A stretch of DNA of 64,000 nt. Source: Lachnospiraceae bacterium. GTDB lineage: Bacteria > Bacillota > Clostridia > Lachnospirales > Lachnospiraceae. Both the position numbers and the translations under genes were made by a program. The stretch's first letter is position 1; each line of letters begins with the position of its first letter. The stretch is from the NCBI GenBank assembly GCA_022483465.1, contig JAKVNF010000003.1, positions 248,001 to 312,000 of the forward strand, written 5' to 3'. Shown here piece after piece: positions 18,123 through 26,480 of this stretch. Below the pieces are notes generated by a model. That model saw only the letters and a list, made by a program, of their open reading frames with translations. It was not told the DNA's origin and made no database searches.

Positions 18123-18752
18123 ATGGGATTTGGAAAATTGTTAGCAGGATTTGCCGTTGCCGGCGCTGTTGCAGCCGGTGTGTATTACTATCTGGACAAG
18201 GACAGCCGCAAGAGCGGAAAGACGTCAAACGGTGAGGACATCACCGATGCCGAGGAGGCCCGCGACGAGACCGCGGACAAGGTGAAGGACGCTGCCACCC
18301 GCGCCTACACCACGATCCGCCAGACCACCGAGGACACCGTGTCCAAGGTCAAGGAGGCCATCGGCCCCAACGGGGAGAAGATCGTCACCACCGCAGCGGA
18401 CACCGCTGCCAAGGTGCGCGACGTGGTGCTCGACTCCGCCGGCAAGGTGAAGGACATCATCCGCGACGAGAAGCAGTGCTACGAGGATCTGTCCAAGGCA
18501 CCGAAGGAAGAGGAGACCGAGGAGAAGGCCGAGGAGGCCGCCCCCAAGGAGGAGAAACCCGCCGAGGAGGAAGCTGCCGCCGGGGAGACCTCTCCGGAGG
18601 AGAAGCAGGTCGCCGGTGAGGAGGAAGCCCCTTCCCACGACACCGCCTTTGCCGAGGAGCCCAAGGAGGACGAGAAGACAGAAGACGACGCGCCGGAGAC
18701 TGACGGCACAGAGGAGAAGGAGACCTTCTTCGACGACTCGCAAAAGTCCTGA
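18123..18752 (+). CDS. Membrane-anchored, charged LEA/YtxH-like protein of unknown function
   Basis: The 209-residue protein starts MGFGKLLAGFAVAGAVAAGV, a single hydrophobic helix. A long amphipathic, coiled-coil-like region follows (about 40-125) with repeated units such as DETADKVKDAATRAY, DTVSKVKEAIG and DTAAKVRDVVLDSAGKVKD. Such 11-residue-periodic helices are seen in LEA and YtxH-type stress proteins. The C-terminal third (130-209) is very acidic, with Glu/Pro/Ala runs and no predicted fold. The start is set by GGGAGG before ATG 18123. No enzyme motif is visible; an envelope or stress-protective role is only a guess. Confidence 0.7.
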   Translation: MGFGKLLAGFAVAGAVAAGVYYYLDKDSRKSGKTSNGEDITDAEEARDETADKVKDAATRAYTTIRQTTEDTVSKVKEAIGPNGEKIVTTAADTAAKVRDVVLDSAGKVKDIIRDEKQCYEDLSKAPKEEETEEKAEEAAPKEEKPAEEEAAAGETSPEEKQVAGEEEAPSHDTAFAEEPKEDEKTEDDAPETDGTEEKETFFDDSQKS

Positions 18753-18776
18753 TCTTCTTCATAACATTGAGACAAG

Positions 18777-18808
18777 AGCCAGGAAGCAATGATGCTTCTT
18801 GGCTTTTT
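18777..18808 (+). terminator. Intrinsic terminator after the LEA-like gene
   Basis: AGCCAGGAAGCA (18777-18788) pairs with TGCTTCTTGGCT (18793-18804) with one mismatch, followed by TTTT. Confidence 0.8.
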
Positions 18809-18827
18809 GTTGGGATTTTGGGACAGG

Positions 18828-18848
18828 GCGCGGGAATGGCTCCCGCGC
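18828..18848 (+). other. Leader hairpin upstream of uraA
   Basis: GCGCGGGA (18828-18835) and TCCCGCGC (18841-18848) form a perfect 8-bp stem 40 bases before the uraA ATG; a T-rich run (TATTTTTCTTT) comes 12 bases after the stem. No PyrR-binding-loop consensus was recognised, so pyrimidine attenuation is not claimed. Confidence 0.35.
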
Positions 18849-18888
18849 AGGACCCGCAGCTATTTTTCTTTGAGAGAGGAGAAAATTC

Positions 18889-20298
18889 ATGAAACAAGCG
18901 GTGATCGGAGATCATCCCATTTATGATGCCAGCGAGCTGGGGAAGGGCCGGGTACTGATCCTGGGCTTTCAGCACGTGTTCGCCATGTTCGGCGCAACGG
19001 TGCTGGTGCCGCTTCTGACCGGACTTTCGGTGTCCACCACGCTCCTCTGGGCGGGCCTTGGGACCCTGCTCTTTCACCTGATCTCGAAGCGCAAGGTGCC
19101 GGCCTTCCTCGGCTCCTCCTTCGCGTTCCTGGCAGGGTATGCGGCCATCGCCCCCAACGGGGAGCCGGACCTGCTGCGCTACGCCTGCTTCGGCGTTGCC
19201 TGCGCAGGCCTGGTGTACCTGATCCTTGCCGGCCTCTTCAAGGCCTTCGGCGCGAACCGGGTCATGAAGTTCTTCCCGCCCATCGTGACGGGCCCTATCA
19301 TCATCTGCATCGGCCTGAACCTTTCCCAGTCCGCCATCACGAACTGTGAGACCAACTGGGGCATTGCCCTGATCGCCATCGTGGTGGTCATCCTCTGCAA
19401 CATCTTCGGCAAGGGCATGGTCAAGATCATCCCGATCCTCCTGGGCGTCATCGCCTCCTACGCGGTGGCGGCGCTCTGCGGCCTCATCGACTTCACCCAG
19501 GTGAAGGAAGCCGCCTGGATCGGCCTGCCGATGTCCTACAACCGGACCGTGTTCTCCATCTTCACGGATGGCAACGTTGACCACGGCCTTCTCATCACTT
19601 CCGTCATCACGATCGTCCCGATCGCCTTCGCCACCATGATGGAGCACATCGGAGACATCTCCGCCATCTCCTCCACCGTCGGCAAGAACTTCATCAAGGA
19701 TCCCGGACTCCACCGCACCCTGACCGGCGACGGCCTGGCCACCACCCTGGCCTCCCTCTTCGGCGCACCGGCCAACACCACCTACGGCGAGAACACCGGC
19801 GTTCTGACCCTGACCAAGGTCTATGACCCTGCCGTCATCCGCCTCGCCGCCGTCATCGCCATCATCCTCTCCTTCTGCCCCAAGTTCGCCGCGATCATCG
19901 AGGTGATGCCCTCTGCCACCATCGGCGGCATCTCCCTGGTCCTTTACGGCATGATCTCCGCCGTTGGTATTCGGAACCTGGTGGAGACCCACGTGGACTT
20001 CTCCAAGTCTAGAAACGTCCTGATCGCCGCCCTGATCATGGTGCTCTCCATTGGCATCAACTACTCCACCGCCGGCGCCATCAACATCCCGGTGGGCAGC
20101 ATTACGATCGGCTTTTCCGGACTTGCCACCGGCTCCCTGGTGGGCATCATCCTGAACGCCGTGCTGCCCGGAAAGGACTACGTCTTTGAGGACGATGAGC
20201 CAAACGATACCGGTGTGGACCTGCAGATCCACCAGGGCGAGAACCTCGCCGATGAGGCCGAGAAGAAAAAGGGCCCTTTCACTTTTTTTGTGGGATGA
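18889..20298 (+). CDS. uraA: Uracil permease (NCS2 family), C-terminus altered by IS insertion
   Basis: The 469-residue membrane protein has the 12-14 helix NCS2 layout. It begins YDASELGKGRVLILGFQHVF, typical of uracil:cation symporters, and keeps the signature region MMEHIGDISAISS and TTYGENTGVL. It imports uracil for salvage. The ATG has GAGAGGAG upstream. The last residues, PFTFFVG, are encoded by the left inverted repeat of an ISL3 element inserted at 20272. Joining the flanks across the insertion restores ...EKKKG followed by TGA, so the original protein ended seven residues earlier. The altered tail is cytoplasmic and probably harmless. The gene is now cut off from what was probably its terminator (22074-22101). 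Confidence 0.93.
   Translation: MKQAVIGDHPIYDASELGKGRVLILGFQHVFAMFGATVLVPLLTGLSVSTTLLWAGLGTLLFHLISKRKVPAFLGSSFAFLAGYAAIAPNGEPDLLRYACFGVACAGLVYLILAGLFKAFGANRVMKFFPPIVTGPIIICIGLNLSQSAITNCETNWGIALIAIVVVILCNIFGKGMVKIIPILLGVIASYAVAALCGLIDFTQVKEAAWIGLPMSYNRTVFSIFTDGNVDHGLLITSVITIVPIAFATMMEHIGDISAISSTVGKNFIKDPGLHRTLTGDGLATTLASLFGAPANTTYGENTGVLTLTKVYDPAVIRLAAVIAIILSFCPKFAAIIEVMPSATIGGISLVLYGMISAVGIRNLVETHVDFSKSRNVLIAALIMVLSIGINYSTAGAINIPVGSITIGFSGLATGSLVGIILNAVLPGKDYVFEDDEPNDTGVDLQIHQGENLADEAEKKKGPFTFFVG
20264..20271. repeat. Left target-site duplication of the ISL3 element
   Basis: AGAAAAAG, identical to 22026-22033 and lying inside the uraA reading frame. Confidence 0.92.
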
Positions 20299-22025
20299 GC
20301 CCTTCCTGACCGTCTCCGAGGTCCTCTGCCCCCGGTCCTCCACAGGTGCCCTCTGCTCTCCGTGTATCTGTACTCCCGGGCGGACCGTGGGAGCATCGCC
20401 GAGGGGCCCACGGTCTCGGAACAGCGTTCTCCATCAGATCCGCTTGTACGGATTTCTGGATGCATCCATGATCTTTAGGAAAAAGTACTCATCATCTGGA
20501 AGGCCATAGGCTTTCCTGCGGATGACCTTGATGTGTGCGTTGATCCCCTCTATCTTCCCGGAGCTGATCGGACAGAGCCCGTATCCCACAATGCCGTCAA
20601 AGTGGTTCTCAATGAGCCTGGCAAACCAGAGAAAGTGCTCATTTTTCGTGCCCCTGCACCAGTCGATGATATCTGTAAACTTCTCGATCATCGTCGCCTG
20701 ATTGGCTGAGGCATATGCTTCCTGCATGGCCTGCTTGATCAGATCACAGGTGAACAGCAGCTTGTTCGAGTTGATGATGTCGTCGTATCGCCGCTCGAAA
20801 TCGTCATGGGTATGCCTGTAATCGGTCGTACCGAAGATCGCAGATCCCTTGCGGCACACCTTGCCCTCACGGGCTTCCTGATCGTGTTTCTGCAGGGACT
20901 CCCTGCTGGCACAGAGTATCTTCCTTGACCCCTTCAGAACAGTAGCTTCCTCGACCAGGCCTTCCTTCTTCAGGCGGATCTGTTCCTCCTTCCGAACCTC
21001 GGCAATGACCTTCTCGTTGAAGTTCTTGACGATGTGGAAATGATCATAAACGATCTGGATCCAACCGCATTTTGCCTTGAAAGCCTCCTGGAAGTCGCTG
21101 TTCATATCCATGGCAACGGCCTCTACATGATGCATCCAGTCGTCACCCACCAGCTCCATGAATTCTTCTACAACGGCCTTTGTTTTGCCTGCTCGGATGA
21201 ACAGCACCGCACCGGTTATCAGGTCTATGATGTGCGTCGCATATTTGTGTCCGTTATGCAGCTTGAACTCGTCAATGGCAAGATACCTTGCATAGGCGGC
21301 AGGCTTTTTGAGCTTGCCATTCTCATCCGCGTAAAGACTCTTCAGACGCTTAAGATCGATCTTCTTGATCGTATTGATGTTGACGCCAGTAATGATTGCC
21401 GTGTCCGTAAGGGTAAATTCATCCATAGAAAGATAGCGAATGATCAGCTGCTCAAGCTCCTTTGTAATCATCGAATCATCTGCCTTGAACGCGACATCCG
21501 GTGTGATGGTCTTGCCACAGAGATTGCATCTCCACTGGTACTTGTCGCACTCAATGATGGTTTGGCATGCCTGAAAGGGAATGTGTTTGATCTTCGTGTG
21601 GTAGGTCTGATTCTTGTACATCCTGCGCCCGCAGCAAGAGCATACAGGATGGTCCAGCTGGTCCAATTTACCGCGCAGAATATAAGCCCTTTTGAAGGTA
21701 TTCTCACTCAGTTTGCTCTTCCGCATGGAGTGGAAGGGCCTGACGTCTCGAATAGGAACCTCTTCAACGCTCTCCTGATGGAACCCCGTCAGGTGGCTTG
21801 GGAACATCAGATAGTCATTTTGAGTCCGGGAAGCAAAAGACATTTGCCCATTCGCCTCGGTGTATGTATAATTCTGATTCATAAGAGGTTTCCTTTTTAT
21901 CCCGTATTGCATATCTTGGTCGACGTGCAATCGAGATGATATCAGGAAATCTCTTTTTGTAAATAGAAGATATTCTCTATAGGCTGCCTTCTTTTAGTGC
22001 ATCACACAAGAAAAATGAAAGACCC
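20272..22025. mobile_element. Complete ISL3-family insertion sequence (1754 bp)
   Basis: The left end reads GGCCCTTTCACTTTTTTTG from 20272. The complement of the right end reads GGGTCTTTCATTTTTCTTG from 22025. The two match at about 21 of 26 positions. The element is bounded by an exact 8-bp duplication, AGAAAAAG (20264-20271 and 22026-22033). It carries one transposase gene on the minus strand (20434-21882), antisense to uraA. Size, ends starting GG and 8-bp duplication are all ISL3 features. The intact reading frame, recognisable ends and perfect duplication indicate a recent insertion. Confidence 0.93.
20434..21882 (-). CDS. ISL3-family transposase
   Basis: About 482 residues, apparently intact. 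The N-terminal zinc-binding domain has the pairs CSCCG and CNLCG (about 82-125). A helix-turn-helix region follows (YLSMDEFTLTDTAIITGVN). The DDE catalytic core shows LAIDEFKLHNGHKY (first Asp), AVAMDMNSDFQEAF (second Asp) and ISSGKIEGINAHIKVIRRK (Glu), the last being the ISL3 hallmark. The start ATG at 21882 is chosen because it opens the conserved part, but its ribosome site is weak; frames from 21912 or 21930 are possible. The gene fills the element at 20272-22025. Confidence 0.93.
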   Translation of the reverse strand: MNQNYTYTEANGQMSFASRTQNDYLMFPSHLTGFHQESVEEVPIRDVRPFHSMRKSKLSENTFKRAYILRGKLDQLDHPVCSCCGRRMYKNQTYHTKIKHIPFQACQTIIECDKYQWRCNLCGKTITPDVAFKADDSMITKELEQLIIRYLSMDEFTLTDTAIITGVNINTIKKIDLKRLKSLYADENGKLKKPAAYARYLAIDEFKLHNGHKYATHIIDLITGAVLFIRAGKTKAVVEEFMELVGDDWMHHVEAVAMDMNSDFQEAFKAKCGWIQIVYDHFHIVKNFNEKVIAEVRKEEQIRLKKEGLVEEATVLKGSRKILCASRESLQKHDQEAREGKVCRKGSAIFGTTDYRHTHDDFERRYDDIINSNKLLFTCDLIKQAMQEAYASANQATMIEKFTDIIDWCRGTKNEHFLWFARLIENHFDGIVGYGLCPISSGKIEGINAHIKVIRRKAYGLPDDEYFFLKIMDASRNPYKRI

Positions 22026-22033
22026 AGAAAAAG
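22026..22033. repeat. Right target-site duplication of the ISL3 element
   Basis: AGAAAAAG, identical to 20264-20271. It is followed by GGCTGA, which is the original end (Gly, stop) of uraA. Confidence 0.92.
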
Positions 22034-22073
22034 GGCTGAGCCGTAACAAAAGAAAGACATTGAGAAATGCCGA

Positions 22074-22106
22074 CCCCCACTCTCCGCAGGGAGAGCGGGG
22101 GCCTTT
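22074..22106 (+). terminator. Former uraA terminator, now separated by the IS
   Basis: CCCCCACTCTCC pairs with GGGAGAGCGGGGG (22074-22101) with small mismatches and is followed by CCTTTGT. In the uninterrupted locus it would lie about 35 bases after the uraA stop. Confidence 0.6.
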
Positions 22107-22192
22107 GTCATCCTGTTGCGTCTTTCCTTTCCTCTGGTACCGCCCCCTCTCTGGCGGTAAAATATCCCAGTGCACAGCGAAAGGAGGCACGG

Positions 22193-23038
22193 ATGGACAA
22201 CAACAAACTCCCGAAGATCAATGCCGACGAGCGGGGGATTCTGAAGAGCGTTCGGACCTTTGCCCTGGACATGGACGGGACGATCTACCTCGATACGACC
22301 TGGCTCCCCGGGGCCAGGGACTTTCTGGACCGGGTAAGAAAGAGCGGCCGATCGGTGTACTTTCTCACCAACAACTCCTCAAAGAACGAGACCGCCTATG
22401 TCGAGAAGCTCCGGAAGATGGGGTACCCGGCAGGGCCCTGCCAGATCGTGACCTCCGGACAGGCAGCCATCTGGTACCTGCAGCAGCACTTTTCGGGAAA
22501 GCGGGTCTGCCTTCTGGGGAATCACCTTCTTGCCGCGGAGTTTGCCGCGGCGGGGATCCCACTCGATGAGAAGAACCCGGAGGTCGCCGTCCTTGCCTTT
22601 GACACGGAGCTCACCTATGAGAAGCTCTGCCGCTTCTGTGACGCGGTGCGGGCGGGAATCCCGTACCTGGCAACCCACCCGGACCTTGTCTGTCCCACAA
22701 AGACCGGGAGCATCCCGGATGCCGGGTCCTTCATCGCCCTGGTGGAGACCGCAACGGGAAGGCGCCCGGACAAGGTGATCGGAAAGCCGGAGACGACCAT
22801 CACCGATTACCTGCTTGCGCGGATCGCGCGCGACACCGGCAGGACCCCGGAAAGAAAAGAGATCGCGATGGTGGGGGACCGGCTCTACACGGACGTCGCG
22901 GCCGGGGTGAAAGCGGGCTTTGTCTCCGTGTTTGTGCTCTCCGGGGAGGGCACCATGGAGGATGCGAAGAAGAGCCCGGAGGTCCCGGATCTCATCTACC
23001 GATCGGTGGCGGATCTGCCGCTGCCGGCGCTCTCGTAA
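22193..23038 (+). CDS. HAD-superfamily phosphatase, NagD/subfamily IIA-like
   Basis: The 281-residue cytoplasmic hydrolase has HAD motif I ALDMDGTIYLD (Asp26 nucleophile, Asp28 acid/base), motif II FLTNNSSKN, the Lys of motif III in KVIGKPE, and motif IV MVGDRLYTDVAAG. The inserted cap between motifs II and III marks subfamily IIA (NagD, AraL, phosphoglycolate/4-nitrophenyl phosphatases). The substrate cannot be predicted; such enzymes often remove sugar-phosphate or damaged-metabolite phosphates. ATG 22193 has a perfect AAAGGAGG upstream. It is 18 bases before addB and probably co-transcribed with it. Confidence 0.9.
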   Translation: MDNNKLPKINADERGILKSVRTFALDMDGTIYLDTTWLPGARDFLDRVRKSGRSVYFLTNNSSKNETAYVEKLRKMGYPAGPCQIVTSGQAAIWYLQQHFSGKRVCLLGNHLLAAEFAAAGIPLDEKNPEVAVLAFDTELTYEKLCRFCDAVRAGIPYLATHPDLVCPTKTGSIPDAGSFIALVETATGRRPDKVIGKPETTITDYLLARIARDTGRTPERKEIAMVGDRLYTDVAAGVKAGFVSVFVLSGEGTMEDAKKSPEVPDLIYRSVADLPLPALS

Positions 23039-23056
23039 TCAAAAGGGGGAAACCAC

Positions 23057-26000
23057 ATGGAATATCGGTTTTGCTACGGGCCCTCGGGGTCCGGAAAGAG
23101 CCGCACGCTGCAGGAGTGGGTGCTTTCGAGTGCGGCAAAAGAGCTCGCCGCCTTTGCCTCCCTGGAGGGGGACGGGGAGCAGGCGCTCTCCAACTACCTC
23201 TACGTCGTCCCGGAGCAGTTCACGATGCAGACCCAGAAGGATCTGGCGGGGCGGGCAAAGAGCCGCGGCATCATGAACGTGGACGTCCTCTCCTTCGGCC
23301 GCCTCTCCCACCGAATTTTTGAGGAGACCGGGGAGGATGCAAGGGCCGCCCTGGATGACGTGGGCAAGTCCCTGATCCTCCGGAAGCTTGCGGGCTCCTG
23401 CAAAAAGGACCTCGCCTCCATCGGGGGAAAGATCGACGGCCTCGGCATGATCTCGGAGGTAAAGAGCCAGATCAGCGAGTTCATGCAGTACGATCTCGCC
23501 CCGGAGGACGTGGAAAAGCTCTCGGGCTTTGCAAAGGGGCGGGGCCAGGGTGCCCTGGCAGGGCGCCTTGCTGACCTGGCCCTCCTCTACCGCGCTTTTC
23601 TCGACTACGGGAAGGACCGCTTTGTGACGGGGGAGGAGACCTACGACCTCCTTGCCAGGGCGATCCCGAAGTCCCAGCTTGTCCGCAACAGCGTCGTCGT
23701 CTTTGACGGCTTCACCGGCTTTACCCCGGTCCAGTACCGGGTCCTCGGCGCCATCATGCAGTGCGCGAAGAAGACGGTCTTCTCGATCACGGCGGGGGAG
23801 GACGGGGGCCCGGCCTTCCCGGAGCTTACATCGGACACGAAGCTTGAGGAGCAGGACCTCTTTTACCTCTCCCGCAAGACCATGCGGGACATCATCCGCC
23901 TGGGGGAGAAGTTCGGCGTGCCAAGGGGACAAGACGTCTCCCTTTTGGGAGAGAGCCACCGCTCGGAGGGAATCCCGGAGCTCTCGCATTTGGAGAAGAA
24001 CCTCTTCCGCCACCCGGTGCGGCCCTATCCGAAGGCCCCGGAGCGGATCTTCCTCTTTGAGGCCTCCTCCCGCGGGGAGGAGGTGCGGCAGGTGTTTCTC
24101 TCCATCGGGCGCCTCATCCGGGAGCAGGGCCTTGCATACCGGGACTTTGGAATCGTGGCGGGAGACCTTGCTGCCTACGCGGACCTTGTTGCCGAGGAGG
24201 CAAAGCGGCAGCAGGTTCCGATCTACCTCGACCAGAACCGGGCGGTGCTCTTAAATCCCCTGACCGAGGCGATCCGGAGCGCCCTGGACCTTGCCGCCAC
24301 GGGCCTTACCTACGAGACGGTGTTTCGGTACCTGCGCGCCGGGCTCTCGGACCTCTCGCTCGAGGAGACCGATGCCCTGGAGAACTACTGCATCGAGCAC
24401 GGCATCCGCGGCAAGAAAAAGTGGGAGATCCCCTTTGAGGATGCCGCGCTGGAGCCGCTCCGGCAGCGCTTCCTCGATGAGATCGCGCCCCTCCTTGCGC
24501 CAAACGGCGGAACCGCGGCGGAGCGGACCCTTGCCCTGTACCAGTATTTGACCGGGATCCGGGCGGGGGAGAAGACGGCCGCCTTTGCCGCCAAGTTTGC
24601 CGAGGCGGGCGATGCGGTGCGGGAGCTCGAGTACGACCAGATCTACCGGTCGGTGATCGCCCTCCTTGACCAGATCTACGCGCTCCTCGGGGACGAGGCG
24701 ATCAGCGCCAAGGACTACCTCTTACTCGTGGAGACCGGCTTTACGGAGATCCGCCTGGGGGTCCTGCCCCAGAAGGCGGACCGGGTCCTTGTGGGCGACA
24801 TCGAGCGATCCCGCCTCTGCGAGGTCAAGGTGCTGTACCTCGTGGGCGCCAACGACGGCAGCATCCCCCGGGGGACGGACAAGGGCGGCCTGATCTCCGA
24901 CCTCGACCGGGAGTTTCTGCGGGAGGCGGGGGTGGAGCTCGCCCCGACCCCCAGGGAGCAGATGTACATCCAGCGCCTCTACCTATACCTGAACGTGACA
25001 AAGCCCACGAAGGCACTGTTTTTCTCCTACGCGAGGACCGCCCAGGACGGCTCGGCCCTTCGGCCCTCCTATCTGGTGCCGGTGGTGCAGAACCTCTATC
25101 CCGAGCTGAAGACAACGCTTCCGGAGGAGGATCCGCCGGCGCGGCAGCTCCTCACGAGTAAAGACGGGATCCGGCGCCTTGCCGGTGCCCTGCGCGCCTT
25201 TTCGGAGGGGGCCTACCGGGAGGATGCGGAGAAAAAGAATGCGCTCCTCACCGTCTACGGGACCCTCTGGCACCTGGACGAGGCAGGGACGAAGGCCCTG
25301 ACGAGGGCCTCTTTCCAGACCTACCGGCCAAAGCCCCTCTCGAAGCAGACGGCGCTTCTACTCTACCTTCGCACGGTCTCCGGGTCTGTCACAAGGCTCG
25401 AGACCGCGGCCAAGTGTTCCCTGCGGCAGTTTTTGAAGTACGGCCTGCACCTCACCGAGCGGAAGGAGTACCGGCTCGAGTCCAACGACACGGGAAACGT
25501 CCTCCACGACTCCATCGCGGCATTCTCCGACCTGTTAAAGAGCCGGGACCTTGCCTGGGATGCCTTCTCGCGGGAGGAGGGAGACGAGGCGGCCGATGAG
25601 GCGCTGCTTGCCAGCGCCGGGCGCTACGGGAACCGGCTCTTCTATGACAGCGTGCGGAGCGAGGCGGCCCTGGCCAGAATGCGGCGGATCCTGCACCGCA
25701 CGGTGCACACGCTCCAGTTCCAGGTGCAGTGCGGCAACTTTGTGCCCACCTGGTTTGAGGTCCCCTTTGGCGGGGACGGGACCTTCCGCTTTGCCCTGGA
25801 GGGAGGCGGGGAGCTGATCCTGCACGGCCGCATTGACCGGGTGGATCTTGCCCGGGAGGGCGGCACCTGCTATGTGAAGATCGTTGACTACAAGTCCGGG
25901 GACCTTACCCTGGATCTCGAGAAGATCAAAAAGGGCCTGCAGCTGCAGCTTGTTCTGTACATGGAGGCGGTGCTGGACTACCTGCGCCGGAGCGACCCAG

Positions 26001-26479
26001 GCGAGGAGGTGCTGCCGGGCGCCCTTCTCTACTACCGCTTCCAGGACCCGATCCTGACAGGGACCAAGGCGGTCTTCCCGGCGGCGGAGGATGCGGCCTC
26101 CCTCGACCTTGCGAGGAGCCGTGCCGACGACGAGCTGGTGAAGGCCCTTCGCCCCAGGGGTATGCTGAATGCGGACGAGCACGTGCTCACCCTCCTCGAC
26201 CACACCGGGGAGGCCACCTCCCGAGTGGTCCCCATGGGGCATGTCAAGAGCGGCGCCCTGACTGCCGGCACGAAGACCTTCACCAAGGAGAGCTTTGAGG
26301 AGCTGATGAGCGAGGTGAACCGGCTGATCTGCGAGATGGCGCAGGAGATCCTCGACGGGAAGATCGACGCCAACCCAGTGGATCTGGGGGGCGGGAAAAC
26401 CGCCTGCACCTACTGCCCCTATGCGGATGTCTGCGGCTTTGATCTGAGAATACCGGGCTACCGGTACAGGGAAGACTGA
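23057..26479 (+). CDS. addB: ATP-dependent helicase/nuclease subunit B (AddB)
   Basis: AddB pairs with AddA to process double-strand breaks for RecA loading in Gram-positives. The 1140-residue protein begins with a Walker A-like loop GPSGSGKS (8-15). The C-terminal RecB-type nuclease domain has the catalytic DYKSG (Asp944, Lys946). Four cysteines for the AddB iron-sulfur cluster are visible: C787 and the C-terminal trio C1117, C1120, C1126 (CTYCPYADVC). Length matches clostridial AddB. addA begins one base after the stop, as in the standard addBA operon. Confidence 0.95.
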   Translation: MEYRFCYGPSGSGKSRTLQEWVLSSAAKELAAFASLEGDGEQALSNYLYVVPEQFTMQTQKDLAGRAKSRGIMNVDVLSFGRLSHRIFEETGEDARAALDDVGKSLILRKLAGSCKKDLASIGGKIDGLGMISEVKSQISEFMQYDLAPEDVEKLSGFAKGRGQGALAGRLADLALLYRAFLDYGKDRFVTGEETYDLLARAIPKSQLVRNSVVVFDGFTGFTPVQYRVLGAIMQCAKKTVFSITAGEDGGPAFPELTSDTKLEEQDLFYLSRKTMRDIIRLGEKFGVPRGQDVSLLGESHRSEGIPELSHLEKNLFRHPVRPYPKAPERIFLFEASSRGEEVRQVFLSIGRLIREQGLAYRDFGIVAGDLAAYADLVAEEAKRQQVPIYLDQNRAVLLNPLTEAIRSALDLAATGLTYETVFRYLRAGLSDLSLEETDALENYCIEHGIRGKKKWEIPFEDAALEPLRQRFLDEIAPLLAPNGGTAAERTLALYQYLTGIRAGEKTAAFAAKFAEAGDAVRELEYDQIYRSVIALLDQIYALLGDEAISAKDYLLLVETGFTEIRLGVLPQKADRVLVGDIERSRLCEVKVLYLVGANDGSIPRGTDKGGLISDLDREFLREAGVELAPTPREQMYIQRLYLYLNVTKPTKALFFSYARTAQDGSALRPSYLVPVVQNLYPELKTTLPEEDPPARQLLTSKDGIRRLAGALRAFSEGAYREDAEKKNALLTVYGTLWHLDEAGTKALTRASFQTYRPKPLSKQTALLLYLRTVSGSVTRLETAAKCSLRQFLKYGLHLTERKEYRLESNDTGNVLHDSIAAFSDLLKSRDLAWDAFSREEGDEAADEALLASAGRYGNRLFYDSVRSEAALARMRRILHRTVHTLQFQVQCGNFVPTWFEVPFGGDGTFRFALEGGGELILHGRIDRVDLAREGGTCYVKIVDYKSGDLTLDLEKIKKGLQLQLVLYMEAVLDYLRRSDPGEEVLPGALLYYRFQDPILTGTKAVFPAAEDAASLDLARSRADDELVKALRPRGMLNADEHVLTLLDHTGEATSRVVPMGHVKSGALTAGTKTFTKESFEELMSEVNRLICEMAQEILDGKIDANPVDLGGGKTACTYCPYADVCGFDLRIPGYRYRED

Positions 26480-26480
26480 T

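Noticed and set aside
18828-18870. PyrR-dependent attenuator before uraA
   Set aside because: No PyrR binding-loop consensus was recognised and the hairpin lacks an immediate T-run.
18457-20343. A 628-residue minus-strand open frame over uraA
   Set aside because: Antisense shadow of uraA and the LEA-like gene, with low-complexity composition and no ribosome site.
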